This document shows, piece by piece, positions 7,252-15,516 of a stretch of 17,621 nucleotides of DNA. Position 1 is the stretch's first letter, and each line of letters begins with the position of its first letter. The translations under genes and the position numbers were made by a program. Location of the stretch: the NCBI GenBank assembly GCA_009774345.1, contig VSNR01000091.1, positions 1 to 17,621 on the forward strand. The letters run 5' to 3'. This DNA is from Lachnospiraceae bacterium. GTDB taxonomy: Bacteria; Bacillota; Clostridia; Lachnospirales; Lachnospiraceae. The notes beneath the pieces were generated by a model. That model was not told the origin of the DNA. It did not search any database and saw only the letters and a list, made by a program, of their open reading frames with translations.

Positions 7252-9591
7252 TCAAAAAATGATCTCAATCACGCTGGCGCCCTGATCTGGGGTCACGATG
7301 GAATCATTGCCCTCGATGGTCAGGAAACCGTTCTTTGCCTCCGCAGCGTGCATGTTGATCATGCGGATGGTGTAAGGCTTCGTGCTGTCTGCGGTCACAA
7401 GGATGCTGTGTCCCTGCCTCTTTATGGAAACGTAAAGCTCCACGGTATTATTCATGCTGTAAACCTGTGTGGTAAGCTTTATACCGTCATGAATTGCATA
7501 GACGCGCAGTTCGCAGCCGTCAGCATAGTCATAGTCCGGTCTGTCATCATGTGCACCGACCGCGATGACCGAGTTTTCGCGCACCATCAGAGGAATACTC
7601 AGATAGCTGTGCTGCTCTTCAATCCATGTACCGCCGCGGTATTCCTTTCCGGTGAAGAAATTTGTCCAGATACCGTGCGGCAGATAGTATTCAGCTCTGC
7701 TCTCATCATTGAAGATGGGGGCGACGAGCAGGCTGTCGCCAAGCATATACTGCTTGTCAAGATAGTGGCAGTTTTTGTCTTTTGTGAACTCAAGCACCAT
7801 GCTCCGCATACTGGGGATGCCCTTGGTGGCAGCAGTGATTGCAGTCTTGTAAATATAGGGCATTAACCTTGCTTTCAGGCGTGTGAAGAAGCGCAGGACA
7901 TCGACCGCTTCCTCATCATACATCCAAGGGACGCGGTAGGACTGGCTTCCGTGGAGCCTGCTGTGTGAGGAGAGCAGGCCAAATGCCACCCAGCGCTTGT
8001 ACACATCTGCCGTGGAGGTATGCTCAAAGCCGCCAATATCGTGTGCCCAGAAGCCAAAGCCGGACATGCACAGAGACAGTCCGCCGCGCAGGCTCTCCTC
8101 CATAGACTCATAGTCTGACCAGCAGTCACCGCCCCAGTGGACAGGGAATTTCTGACCGCCAACAGTGGCAGATCGTGCAAAGAGCACCGCCTGACCTTTT
8201 CCGCGCTTTCTCTCTAGCAGCTCATATACACATTTGTTGTAGAGATATGTGTAGTAGTTGTGCATTTTCTTGGGATCGGATTGGTCATAGTAGAGTGCAT
8301 CGGTAGGGATTCTCTCGCCAAAGTCCGTCTTAAAGCAGTCTACGCCCATATCGAGAAGAATCTCAAGTTTCTCCTGATACCATTTCCATGCCTCGGGATT
8401 TGTAAAGTCCACGATTGCCATTCCCGGCTGCCACATATCCCACTGCCATACCTGACCATTGGGGCGTTTGATAAAATATCCTTTCTCCATGCCTTCCTGA
8501 AAAAGCACAGACTCCTGTCCAATGTAGGAGTTAATCCATACACAAATGTTTAGCCCTTTGTCCTTGATGCGCTGCAACATGCCCGCAGGGTCGGGGAAAA
8601 CGCGGCTGTCCCACAAGAAGTCGCTCCAATGAAATTCTTTCATCCAAAAGCAGTCAAAATGGAAGGTACGAAGAGGAATCCCACGCGACAGCATTCCATC
8701 GACAAAGCTCATGACCGTCTCCTCGTCGTAGTTTGTCGTAAAGGAGGTAGACAGCCACAGACCAAAAGTCCACGGGGCAGGCAGTCCCGGCTTCCCGGTA
8801 AGATCCGTGTAGCGCTTTAGAACATCTTTGAGTTCGAATCCATTGATAAGGAAATAGTCAAGATACGTTCCTTCCACAGAAAATTCTGTCTTTGTGACCA
8901 TCTCTGTGCCGATTTCAAACTCGACATTTTCCGGGTGGTTGACAAAGACGCCATAACCTTTGCTCGAGATAAAAAACGGGATATTTTTATAACACTGCTC
9001 GGTGCTCGTCCCCCCGTCGGCGTTCCAGATCTTGACGCTCTGGCCGTTTCTGACAAAGGGCGTGAAGCGCTCGCCAAGACCATATATTTTCTCATCCACG
9101 CCAAGGCTGAGCTGCTGGCGCATATAGGTGTCATGGCAGTCTCCCTTGTCGTAGGCAAGCCCCTTCCAGTCTGTTTTCATCAGGGCAAGGTCTTTTGCCT
9201 TGGACTCTGTGATTAGTTTCCCATTTCTGGTGTATCGCATATACCACTGTTTTTTGCCAATCTCAAGCGCAAGGGAACCGCTGTAAATAATAATGCGCTC
9301 CTCATTCTCGTCTACTTTGAGCGGTTTGGCATCCGCGTTGAGTTCAAAGGCGGGATACGTGTTTACCGCGCCGAGATGATGATACGTCTGCACGCGGATC
9401 ACTTCATCAGCGGGGGCAGTGATAATCAGCGTCAGGTTGATGCCGCCGAGCGTGTCCCCCCTGTGATTGATGCGGTTTGTCGGTGCACATATGGTAACTT
9501 TATCGGTCTCTGTTTTGATAAAATATGCCTGCTGTGGTGCGAAGCATTCACAGCCTTCCTGCTGAAGCCAGCAGCCGTTACTGAATTTCAT
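7252..9591 (-). CDS. yicI: GH31 alpha-xylosidase (YicI type)
   Basis: A 779-aa cytoplasmic retaining alpha-xylosidase that removes alpha-linked xylose from xylogluco-oligosaccharides such as isoprimeverose. The start MKFSNGCWLQQ matches the YicI N-terminus closely. Catalytic nucleophile Asp423 lies in DCFKTDFGERIP (418-429). The acid/base Asp489 lies in HWGGDCWSDYESM (485-497). The family stretch LRGGLSLCMSGFGFWAHDIG (501-520) and FGLLSSHSRLHGS (537-549) shape the sugar pocket. The order is N-terminal beta domain, (beta/alpha)8 barrel from about 270, then C-terminal beta domains. There is no signal peptide. AAGAGGT precedes the ATG. It converges on the M3 peptidase gene and diverges from the beta-CASP gene; no transporter adjoins it. 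A related alpha-glucosidase activity cannot be excluded from sequence alone. Confidence 0.93.
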   Translation of the reverse strand: MKFSNGCWLQQEGCECFAPQQAYFIKTETDKVTICAPTNRINHRGDTLGGINLTLIITAPADEVIRVQTYHHLGAVNTYPAFELNADAKPLKVDENEERIIIYSGSLALEIGKKQWYMRYTRNGKLITESKAKDLALMKTDWKGLAYDKGDCHDTYMRQQLSLGVDEKIYGLGERFTPFVRNGQSVKIWNADGGTSTEQCYKNIPFFISSKGYGVFVNHPENVEFEIGTEMVTKTEFSVEGTYLDYFLINGFELKDVLKRYTDLTGKPGLPAPWTFGLWLSTSFTTNYDEETVMSFVDGMLSRGIPLRTFHFDCFWMKEFHWSDFLWDSRVFPDPAGMLQRIKDKGLNICVWINSYIGQESVLFQEGMEKGYFIKRPNGQVWQWDMWQPGMAIVDFTNPEAWKWYQEKLEILLDMGVDCFKTDFGERIPTDALYYDQSDPKKMHNYYTYLYNKCVYELLERKRGKGQAVLFARSATVGGQKFPVHWGGDCWSDYESMEESLRGGLSLCMSGFGFWAHDIGGFEHTSTADVYKRWVAFGLLSSHSRLHGSQSYRVPWMYDEEAVDVLRFFTRLKARLMPYIYKTAITAATKGIPSMRSMVLEFTKDKNCHYLDKQYMLGDSLLVAPIFNDESRAEYYLPHGIWTNFFTGKEYRGGTWIEEQHSYLSIPLMVRENSVIAVGAHDDRPDYDYADGCELRVYAIHDGIKLTTQVYSMNNTVELYVSIKRQGHSILVTADSTKPYTIRMINMHAAEAKNGFLTIEGNDSIVTPDQGASVIEIIF

Positions 9592-9668
9592 GGATACCTC
9601 TTTTCTGCGCCGGTTTTATTTTGTAGTAGGATTGATCGCAATGATAGTTGTGGTTTTGCATAAGAGTG

Positions 9669-9688
9669 CTGCACCCGGCGCTGTGCAG
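9669..9688. promoter_or_regulatory. Short inverted repeat upstream of GH31 gene
   Basis: CTGCAC (9669-9674) pairs with GTGCAG (9683-9688) over an 8-nt GC-rich loop, about 80 nt upstream of the alpha-xylosidase start. It stands out from AT-rich surroundings and could be an operator or a leader hairpin. I could not find a convincing promoter for the minus-strand gene nearby. Confidence 0.25.
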
Positions 9689-9768
9689 GCGTGTATTCCT
9701 TACTCGATTATCATAACATATTCTTGCAAAAAGAGAATGAAATAATTAGTGATTTTTATCATTATTTT

Positions 9769-9797
9769 TTGAATTAAGTTGGTCAAAATAGTATAAA
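9769..9797 (+). promoter_or_regulatory. Promoter for the beta-CASP/DHFR genes
   Basis: TTGAAT (9769-9774), 17-nt spacer, TATAAA (9792-9797) in an AT-rich region, about 60 nt upstream of the start at 9856. Confidence 0.6.
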
Positions 9798-9855
9798 TAT
9801 GGTAAAATAAATATAAATCAAGTACGGAAAATTTATGTATAAAGGAGGAATTAGT

Positions 9856-11451
9856 ATGAAACTTACCTTTGTGGGAGCAGATCATCAGGTGACGGGGAGC
9901 TGTCATTTCTTGCAGGCGTGCGGCAAAAACATGCTTGTGGACTGCGGTATGCAGCAGGGCTCCAATCCCTTTGAGTGCTGTGAGATGCCTGTGGATGAGG
10001 CACAGATTGACTATGTGTTTCTGACGCATGCGCATGTGGACCATTCAGGAAATCTTCCGCTGTTATATGCGCGTGGATTCCGCGGACAGGTATTTACGAC
10101 AGAGGCGTCTGCCGATCTGTGTTCCATCATGCTGCGTGACTGTGCGCATATCCAGATGCAGGAGGCAGAGTGGAAAAACAGAAAGGCAAAGCGGCATTCC
10201 GGGCTGGAACTGGTCGAGCCGGCATATACGATGGAAGATGCGGACGGTGTGATCAGAAATATCGTTCCCTGCGCCTATGACCAGAATGTAGAGATCAGCG
10301 ACGGCATCCGAATACGGTTTACCGATGTCGGGCATCTGCTTGGCTCCGCCAGCATCGAAGTCTGGCTGACAGAGGGCGGCGTGACCAAAAAGATCGTATT
10401 CTCAGGGGATATCGGCAACAAGAACCAGCCGTTAATCAAGGACCCCATCTACACGAAGGATGCGGATTATGTGGTCATGGAAGCCACATATGGAGACCGC
10501 TATCACGCCAAGCAGAAGGAAGGGTATGTGTCTGATCTTGCAGAAGTGATCAACAAAACCTTTGCAAAGGGCGGCAATGTGGTGATTCCATCCTTTGCGG
10601 TGGGCAGGACACAGGAGATCTTATATTTTCTGCGAAAAATCAAGGCAGACAACATGATTCCGAATTTCCCGCGCTTTGAGGTGTATGTGGACAGTCCGCT
10701 CGCGGTGGAGGCGACAGGCGTCTTTCAGAAAAACATCTATACCTGCTTTGATGAGGAGGCGATGGCGCTGGTAAACAAGGGCATCAATCCCCTGAATTTC
10801 CCGGGGCTCAAGCTTGCCATCACAAGTGAGGAGTCCAAGGAGATCAACTTTGACATGACGCCCAAGGTAATTATCTCTGCGAGCGGCATGTGCGAGGCGG
10901 GGCGAATCCGCCACCATTTGAAGCACAACCTGTGGAGACCGGAGTGTACGATATTGTTTGTGGGCTATCAGGCAGCAGGCACGCTTGGGCGCATCTTAAT
11001 AGAAGGCGCAGATGAGGTGAAACTGTTTGGCGAGGCAGTCGAGGTCCGCGCAAAAATCACGCAGCTTCCGGGACTCAGCGGCCACGCGGACAAGGGTGGA
11101 TTGATTGAATGGGTCAATGCCTTTGAGACAAAGCCCGACAAGGTTTTTATCGTGCATGGAGAAGATACGGCGTGCAGTCTGTTTGCGGAATGCCTGCGCT
11201 TGGAGCATGGACAGGATGCCTATGCCCCTTATTCTGGCACGAGAGTGGACTTGTTAACAGGCACTGTTGAGTTCGAGGCTTCGCCTGTTGCTGTCAAGAA
11301 GCGTCTGCGCAGCGTATCGGATGTCTTTGCAAGACTGCTGGCAGCTGGACAGAGACTGATCGCTGTGATTTACAAGAATGAGGGCAGACCGAACAAAGAG
11401 CTGGCAAGATTTGCAGACCAGATTAACTCTCTGGCGGATAAATACGAGTAG
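9856..11451 (+). CDS. Beta-CASP metallo-beta-lactamase-fold RNase
   Basis: A 531-aa protein of the YSH1/CPSF-like group (metallo-beta-lactamase plus beta-CASP), predicted to be a zinc-dependent RNA endo- or exonuclease; its RNA targets are unknown. Metal motifs are all present: THAHVDHSG with His58, His60, Asp62, His63; GHLLGSA with His160; FSGDIG with Asp185. Beta-CASP motifs follow: EATYGDR (Glu209), the ASGMCEAGRIRHHL stretch (about 342-355) followed by GYQAAGTLGR, and GLSGHAD with His410, plus a late VHGED (His434). I chose ATG 9856 because AAAGGAGG (9841-9848) ends 7 nt upstream; the earlier in-frame ATG at 9835 would put the RBS inside the gene. DHFR follows 29 nt later, probably on the same transcript. 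Confidence 0.92.
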   Translation: MKLTFVGADHQVTGSCHFLQACGKNMLVDCGMQQGSNPFECCEMPVDEAQIDYVFLTHAHVDHSGNLPLLYARGFRGQVFTTEASADLCSIMLRDCAHIQMQEAEWKNRKAKRHSGLELVEPAYTMEDADGVIRNIVPCAYDQNVEISDGIRIRFTDVGHLLGSASIEVWLTEGGVTKKIVFSGDIGNKNQPLIKDPIYTKDADYVVMEATYGDRYHAKQKEGYVSDLAEVINKTFAKGGNVVIPSFAVGRTQEILYFLRKIKADNMIPNFPRFEVYVDSPLAVEATGVFQKNIYTCFDEEAMALVNKGINPLNFPGLKLAITSEESKEINFDMTPKVIISASGMCEAGRIRHHLKHNLWRPECTILFVGYQAAGTLGRILIEGADEVKLFGEAVEVRAKITQLPGLSGHADKGGLIEWVNAFETKPDKVFIVHGEDTACSLFAECLRLEHGQDAYAPYSGTRVDLLTGTVEFEASPVAVKKRLRSVSDVFARLLAAGQRLIAVIYKNEGRPNKELARFADQINSLADKYE

Positions 11452-11480
11452 TTGTAATAAAGAAGGGGGAGCAAACAGAT

Positions 11481-11978
11481 ATGAATCTCATAGCGGCTGT
11501 GGACAACAATTGGGCAATCGGTTACCAGAACAGTCTGCTGGTGCGCATTCCAAGAGACCAGCAAATGTTTAGAGAAATGACGGAGGGAAAAGTTATCGTC
11601 GTGGGCAGAAAGACCTTTGAGACGTTTCCGCAGAAACAGCCGCTGAAAAACCGCGTCAATATCATTCTCACAAGAGATGCAAAATACAGCGTCAAGGGCG
11701 CCGTTACCGTGCATTCGATCGAAGAACTCATGGAAGAGCTGCAAAAATATGACCCGAAAGACATCTATGTGGCAGGGGGAGCGAGCGTGTATGCGCAGCT
11801 CCTTCCTCACTGCGACACCGCGCACATTACAAAGATTGACTATGCCTATCAGGCAGATGCGTACTGTCCGCGGCTGGACACGATGGCAGACTGGAAATGC
11901 ACCGCGGAGAGTGAGGAGCAGACTTATTTTGATATCGAGTACTACTTTCGCTGCTATGAACGGATTGGGAAATCCTAA
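11481..11978 (+). CDS. folA: Dihydrofolate reductase
   Basis: A 165-aa chromosomal-type DHFR reducing dihydrofolate to tetrahydrofolate with NADPH, needed for thymidylate, purine and methionine synthesis. The N-terminus MNLIAAVDNNWAIGYQNSLL holds the substrate loop, followed by IPRDQQMFREMT with catalytic acid Asp26 and folate-contacting Phe30. The NADPH-binding segments VIVVGRKTFETFP and IYVAGGASVYAQLLP, including the paired glycines, are intact. Length is normal for the family. AAGGGGGAG lies about 9 nt before the ATG. It lacks the usual thymidylate synthase neighbour and instead follows the beta-CASP gene. I see nothing marking it as a plasmid-type trimethoprim-resistance variant. Confidence 0.95.
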   Translation: MNLIAAVDNNWAIGYQNSLLVRIPRDQQMFREMTEGKVIVVGRKTFETFPQKQPLKNRVNIILTRDAKYSVKGAVTVHSIEELMEELQKYDPKDIYVAGGASVYAQLLPHCDTAHITKIDYAYQADAYCPRLDTMADWKCTAESEEQTYFDIEYYFRCYERIGKS

Positions 11979-11985
11979 ATTTTTT
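11963..11985 (+). terminator. Weak terminator overlapping the DHFR stop
   Basis: GGATT (11962-11966) pairs with AATCC (11971-11975) over a GGGA loop of GNRA type, and a T-run follows at 11980-11985 after TAAA. The stem is only 5 bp, so read-through into the aminotransferase gene is plausible. Confidence 0.35.
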
Positions 11986-12009
11986 GATGAGAAAATATTG
12001 TCGGAAATG

Positions 12010-12038
12010 TTGACTTTTGCGCGTTAACGTATAATAAT
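12010..12038 (+). promoter_or_regulatory. Promoter of the branched-chain aminotransferase gene
   Basis: TTGACT (12010-12015), 17-nt spacer, AATAAT (12033-12038). A perfect TATAAT at 12030-12035 overlaps it but with only a 14-nt spacer. The leader of about 110 nt holds small imperfect hairpins (for example CGCCG/CGGCG near 12076-12095) but no T-box sequence that I can see. Confidence 0.6.
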
Positions 12039-12154
12039 AAGGAATTGAGAAGTGTCTATGAATGGACGCTCAGGAACGCCGAAAATACGGCGGTATCAGA
12101 TGGGCGAATGCAGGCATTATCTGTATTTGCTAGAACAGATCAGAGGAGGAAAAG

Positions 12155-13183
12155 GTGAAAATGGAGAAGAAAGATTTGGATTGGTCCAGCCTAGGCTTTG
12201 GCTACAGACAGACCGAGAAAAGGTATGTTACGAATTTTAAAAATGGTGCGTGGGATGAGGGCGGACTCACAGAGGATGCCACAATCGTGCTGAATGAGTG
12301 CGCAGGCGTATTGCAGTATGCGCAGACCTGCTTTGAGGGCTTGAAGGCATATACCACACAGGATGGGAAAACGGTCGTATTCCGGCCGGATTTGAATGAG
12401 CAGCGCATGCATGACAGCTGCGTGCGCCTTGAGATGCCGACGCTTCCAGAAGGGCGCTTTGTGGAGGCTGTGAAGCAGGTAGTCCGGGCAAATGAGGCGT
12501 ATGTGCCGCCTTACGGCTCTGGTGCGACCCTCTATGTCAGACCCTACATGTTTGGCATGAATCCCGTCATCGGTGTAAAACCAGCGGACGAGTATCAGTT
12601 CAGAATCTTTACGACCCCAGTAGGACCTTATTTCAAGGGCGGCGCCAAACCGCTCACAATCAGAGTGAGCGATTTCGACAGGGCAGCGCCAAACGGGACA
12701 GGCCATATCAAGGCAGGCTTAAACTATGCAATGAGCCTTCACGCGATTGTCACCGCGCACAAGGACGGCTTTGATGAAAATATGTATCTCGACCCCGCGA
12801 CGCGCACCAAAGTGGAGGAGACCGGCGGTGCAAACTTCCTCTTCGTGACAAAGGACAACAAGGTCGTTACGCCAAAATCCAGCAGCATCCTTCCATCCAT
12901 CACCCGCCGCTCGCTGATGATCGTTGCCAAAGAGTATCTCGGTCTGGAAGTGGAGGAGCGCGAAGTGCGCTTCGATGAAGTGAAGGACTTTGCAGAGTGC
13001 GGTCTGTGCGGCACAGCCGCCGTGATTTCCCCAGTAGGAAAGATTGTCAACAAAAACGAAGAGATTTGTCTGCCGTCAGGCATGGACGAGATGGGACCTG
13101 TGACGAAGAAATTATATGACACACTGACCGGCATCCAGATGGGACGCATCGAGGCGCCCAAAGGGTGGATTGTGGAGATCTAA
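12155..13183 (+). CDS. ilvE: Branched-chain amino acid aminotransferase
   Basis: A 342-aa PLP enzyme of fold type IV that interconverts leucine, isoleucine and valine with their 2-oxo acids using 2-oxoglutarate/glutamate. It belongs to the longer BCAT form with N-terminal LDWSSLGFGY and ECAGVLQYAQTCFEGLKAY (about 48-66). The expected PLP lysine is Lys186 in GTGHIKAGLNYAMS. VEETGGANFLF and SSSILPSITRRSL form the cofactor phosphate and substrate regions, and CGTAAVISPV lies in the C-terminal domain. The start may be GTG 12155, 5 nt after AGGAGG, or ATG 12161, 11 nt after it; the spacing favours GTG. It has its own promoter and a strong terminator, so it is a separate unit. No other ilv or leu gene is present. 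Confidence 0.95.
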   Translation: MKMEKKDLDWSSLGFGYRQTEKRYVTNFKNGAWDEGGLTEDATIVLNECAGVLQYAQTCFEGLKAYTTQDGKTVVFRPDLNEQRMHDSCVRLEMPTLPEGRFVEAVKQVVRANEAYVPPYGSGATLYVRPYMFGMNPVIGVKPADEYQFRIFTTPVGPYFKGGAKPLTIRVSDFDRAAPNGTGHIKAGLNYAMSLHAIVTAHKDGFDENMYLDPATRTKVEETGGANFLFVTKDNKVVTPKSSSILPSITRRSLMIVAKEYLGLEVEEREVRFDEVKDFAECGLCGTAAVISPVGKIVNKNEEICLPSGMDEMGPVTKKLYDTLTGIQMGRIEAPKGWIVEI

Positions 13184-13194
13184 AATTTGTATAG

Positions 13195-13233
13195 AAAAAA
13201 ATGAGGCTGATTGGTTGACAGCCTCATTTTTTT
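13195..13233. terminator. Bidirectional rho-independent terminator
   Basis: A fully symmetric structure: seven A plus TGAGGCTG (13195-13209), a 9-nt loop, then CAGCCTCA plus seven T (13219-13233). It works for the aminotransferase gene on the plus strand and for the convergent surface-protein gene on the minus strand. Confidence 0.92.
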
Positions 13234-13249
13234 ATGCATACGATTTGTT

Positions 13250-14689
13250 TTATTCTACTTCCCAGACAACGCACACTTCGGGAATCTGACCTTCCACTTT
13301 GGACCAGTCCGCATTGGCATTGCAGGCGCCGGTCAGCCAGAAGGAATAGGTCTGAAAACCGTCATAGTCGTCTTCTTTCGCCGCATCGGTCAGCTCATAT
13401 ACATTCTTCTCGCCATCCCAGACAGTCTCATAGGCATCTTCGGGCGCGTCAATCACCGCGTTTATGACCGCATCCTCCGAAGTGATGGGGATCATGTTCG
13501 TGCCGTCTGTCAATGCCAGATAAATGCTGGGGGAAGTGTCGTCAGCGTCAAAAGTGCTGCTTTCAGACATGGTGATGCCCTCCGAGGAGGTGATCGTCGC
13601 CTTTACCGTAATCTGGACTTCGCGGCTGCTCATATTTGTCACCGTCAGCGCGTTGCTGACATTATCGTAGACAGGTCTGCCGTCATCTGACTTGGAAGTC
13701 TTGAAATACAAAGTCTTGTCGTGTTCAAACGCCACCTCATCCGTGCCGCCGTACTTTTTTGCATCCGTCAGCTCGATCAGTCCCTGCGGATCCAAAATAT
13801 AATCAAATGTTGTGTCATCCTCTGGAATCGTCGGGAGAATCACCTTAAAAACATCCGCCGGAACAGAAGAATCAGGATCTTCTTCGGACACAGCGTTTGC
13901 GGTTTCCGTTTGGGTTTCCGTCTCCGTCTGGTTTTCTGTTTCGGTTTCAGATTCCGTCTCTGTTTCAGTTACCGTTTCTGTGCTTTCCTCGGATTCTGTT
14001 TCAGTAGAGGACTCTGTGTTCTTTTCAACCTCTGATTCGGAAGAGGACTCCGTGTTCTTTTCGGATTCTGATTCAGAAGAGGACTCTGTGTTGCTTTCGG
14101 CTTCTGATTCGGAAGAGGATTCCGTGTTCTTTTCGAGCTCCGTTTCGGACTCTACTTTAGAAGCATTCTCGGAACTGCTCTCAGAGCTTTGCTCAGCCTC
14201 CGTTTCCGAGTTCGTCTCAGCCTCGGAAGGCTTCACGGAACTGTCCTCAGACGCTGCATCAGAAGAATCCTCAGAACTAGCCGCAGAGCCCTGCTCTGAT
14301 TCTGTATTAGCAGCATTCTCGGAATTAGCCGCAGAGCCCTGCTCTGATTCTGTATTAGCAGCATTCTCGGAACTGTTCTCAGCGCCCTGCTTGGCTTCCA
14401 CATTTGAAACGTTTTCAGAACTGGCCCCGGTGCCTTGTTCAGCCTCAGTCTCGGAAGGCTTCACGGAATTGGCTTCAGAACCCTGTTCGGACTCGATCTT
14501 GGAAAGAATCGCTGAACGATCTCCAACGCCCTTCACAGATTCCGCCTTGGAAGCAGACTCAGCGGAATCTTGAGATTCCTCCGTCTGATGCTGTTCAGGA
14601 GCATGATCAGATGCACTTACCGCAGTATAGTTGCCAAGAATCAATGCAGCAGTCAAAAGCCCGGATAAAATTTTATGATATCGAATCAA
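13250..14689 (-). CDS. Secreted protein with Ser/Glu-rich repeat stalk
   Basis: A 479-aa predicted exported protein, not assigned to a named family. I chose TTG at 14689 because AGGAGGT (14704-14698) lies 8 nt upstream and translation then begins with an ideal signal peptide: basic MIRYHKILS, hydrophobic LLTAALILG, cleavage near AVSA/SD at residue 26. Residues 28-272 are low-complexity Ser, Glu, Thr and Ala with tandem repeats, probably an extended, very acidic stalk. Residues about 277-479 look like a folded beta-rich domain, beginning VFKVILPTIPEDD and ending LTGACNANADW then VCVVWEVE; similar C-termini occur in Clostridia surface proteins by recollection only. No LPXTG, membrane anchor, WxL or SLH motif is seen, so attachment is unexplained. 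It has its own promoter, and Uma2 transcription may also read into it. Confidence 0.8.
   Translation of the reverse strand: MIRYHKILSGLLTAALILGNYTAVSASDHAPEQHQTEESQDSAESASKAESVKGVGDRSAILSKIESEQGSEANSVKPSETEAEQGTGASSENVSNVEAKQGAENSSENAANTESEQGSAANSENAANTESEQGSAASSEDSSDAASEDSSVKPSEAETNSETEAEQSSESSSENASKVESETELEKNTESSSESEAESNTESSSESESEKNTESSSESEVEKNTESSTETESEESTETVTETETESETETENQTETETQTETANAVSEEDPDSSVPADVFKVILPTIPEDDTTFDYILDPQGLIELTDAKKYGGTDEVAFEHDKTLYFKTSKSDDGRPVYDNVSNALTVTNMSSREVQITVKATITSSEGITMSESSTFDADDTSPSIYLALTDGTNMIPITSEDAVINAVIDAPEDAYETVWDGEKNVYELTDAAKEDDYDGFQTYSFWLTGACNANADWSKVEGQIPEVCVVWEVE
14007..14150 (-). repeat. Four 36-bp tandem repeats in the surface-protein gene
   Basis: Units begin at 14007, 14043, 14079 and 14115, each starting GAGGA on the plus strand and separated by exactly 36 bp. 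Each encodes 12 residues of the type ESEVEKNTESSS. Copies differ by several mostly silent or conservative changes, so the array is older than the 48-bp one. Confidence 0.85.
14278..14373 (-). repeat. Two near-identical 48-bp tandem repeats in the surface-protein gene
   Basis: 14278-14325 and 14326-14373 are identical at 47 of 48 positions and encode a 16-residue unit (NSENAANTESEQGSAA register). Degenerate relatives lie on both sides. The near identity points to a recent duplication or ongoing homogenisation. Confidence 0.88.
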
Positions 14690-14750
14690 TGACAGACACC
14701 TCCTCTGTATAAAACCATTGATCTTGTTTGAATGTACATGTTTTATAGAC

Positions 14751-14779
14751 AGTATAACAGATTTTGGACGCAGAAGCAA
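14751..14779 (-). promoter_or_regulatory. Promoter of the surface-protein gene
   Basis: On the minus strand TTGCTT (14779-14774), a 17-nt spacer and TATACT (14756-14751). It lies in the 96-nt gap between the Uma2 stop and the TTG start, and shows that the open frame extending up to 14779 is not translated from there. Confidence 0.6.
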
Positions 14780-14785
14780 TCAATA

Positions 14786-15343
14786 TTATATATCATAATC
14801 AATCTCTGAGAAATCTATAAACAAATCATCATAAATACCAGCTTTAATCTTGTCATGAAATGAATATGTTTTGACATGAAACATATCCTGTTCTATTGAA
14901 TAGACCGTGACATTTCTGTCTTGAGGATTCACAATCCAGTATTCGCGAACCCCCGCATTGATATAGAGATTAAGCTTGACAAAATAATCATGCTTTACAC
15001 TGGAGGGGGATACGATTTCGATAATCCAGTTAGGTGCTCCGATACAGCCGCGGGCATTCAGCTTGGAGGGGTCACAGATTACGGAAATATCAGGTTCCAG
15101 CACAGTGTCATTCTCCTCTTGCAGTTGTACGCTAAAAGGCGCAGGGTATACCTCGCAGGTTCCGTTCTTAGATTTAATATAACGTAGTATCATAAAGTGC
15201 AGTTCCCCCAATATCTTTTGATGGATTCTGCTTGGCGATGCCATATAATAAAGCTTGCCGTTTATGAGTTCCGCTCGGACATCGTCAGGCATATTATAGA
15301 AATCCTCTGCGGTATAGTTCGTTTCTGCTTGTGGAAATGACAT
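14786..15343 (-). CDS. Uma2 family (DUF820) predicted PD-(D/E)XK endonuclease
   Basis: A 185-aa protein of the Uma2/DUF820 family, which has a restriction-endonuclease-like fold; the cellular role is not established. Family order is complete: YTAEDFYNMPDD then AELINGKLYYMASPS at the N-terminus, LEPDISVICDPSKL with acidic Glu83/Asp85, GAPNWIIEIVSPSS with Glu109, then Lys/His residues and GVREYWIVNPQDRNVTVY. I chose ATG 15343 because AGAGGAAGGA ends 4 nt upstream; the longer frame would start with a TTG at 15370 and lacks that RBS. It lies 96 nt upstream of the surface-protein gene on the same strand, with no terminator visible between them, and diverges from the AAA_like ATPase gene. Confidence 0.9.
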   Translation of the reverse strand: MSFPQAETNYTAEDFYNMPDDVRAELINGKLYYMASPSRIHQKILGELHFMILRYIKSKNGTCEVYPAPFSVQLQEENDTVLEPDISVICDPSKLNARGCIGAPNWIIEIVSPSSVKHDYFVKLNLYINAGVREYWIVNPQDRNVTVYSIEQDMFHVKTYSFHDKIKAGIYDDLFIDFSEIDYDI

Positions 15344-15444
15344 AAAATCCTTCCTCTCTGTTTTTGTCAACTACTGGCTTGATACCTGTAACAGGAAGCC
15401 TAAAGCGGATTTGTTACGATTGTATTGTTTCTGTGCTTGATGCA

Positions 15445-15473
15445 AGTATATCACAGCTCAGATGTAAAGTCTA
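15445..15473 (-). promoter_or_regulatory. Promoter of the Uma2 gene
   Basis: Minus strand TATACT (15450-15445) preceded by TGA makes an extended -10. TAGACT (15473-15468) lies 17 nt upstream as a poor -35. The leader holds a small hairpin, GGCTT/AAGCC with CCTGT/ACAGG inside (15376-15400). Confidence 0.45.
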
Positions 15474-15516
15474 ATTATTTGTCAGGGATTTTTTATGTGC
15501 TTTTTGCTGTGAAGTG

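Noticed and set aside
9835..9855. An upstream in-frame ATG for the beta-CASP protein.
   Set aside because: The AAAGGAGG RBS lies between this ATG and the one at 9856, so the later start is used.
12041..12154. A possible T-box or other amino acid-responsive leader for the branched-chain aminotransferase.
   Set aside because: The leader is short, has no GGTGG-type T-box motif and no terminator hairpin with a T-run; only small weak hairpins are seen.
12052..12240. A 62-codon plus-strand frame starting with GTG before the aminotransferase.
   Set aside because: No RBS, overlaps the start of the aminotransferase gene in another frame and has no recognisable features.
14007..14373. Regularly spaced repeats suggestive of a CRISPR array.
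   Set aside because: The units are directly abutting, in frame, of 36 and 48 bp without unique spacers, and encode low-complexity protein.
13812..14573. A long plus-strand open frame rich in Ser, Val and Phe opposite the surface-protein gene.
   Set aside because: It is the antisense shadow of the Ser/Glu repeat codons. The minus-strand frame has the promoter, RBS, signal peptide and a folded C-terminal domain.
14690..14779. A longer N-terminus of the surface protein starting at a TTG at 14779.
   Set aside because: That TTG is the predicted -35 box, and the added residues would bury the signal peptide. The TTG at 14689 has an ideal RBS.
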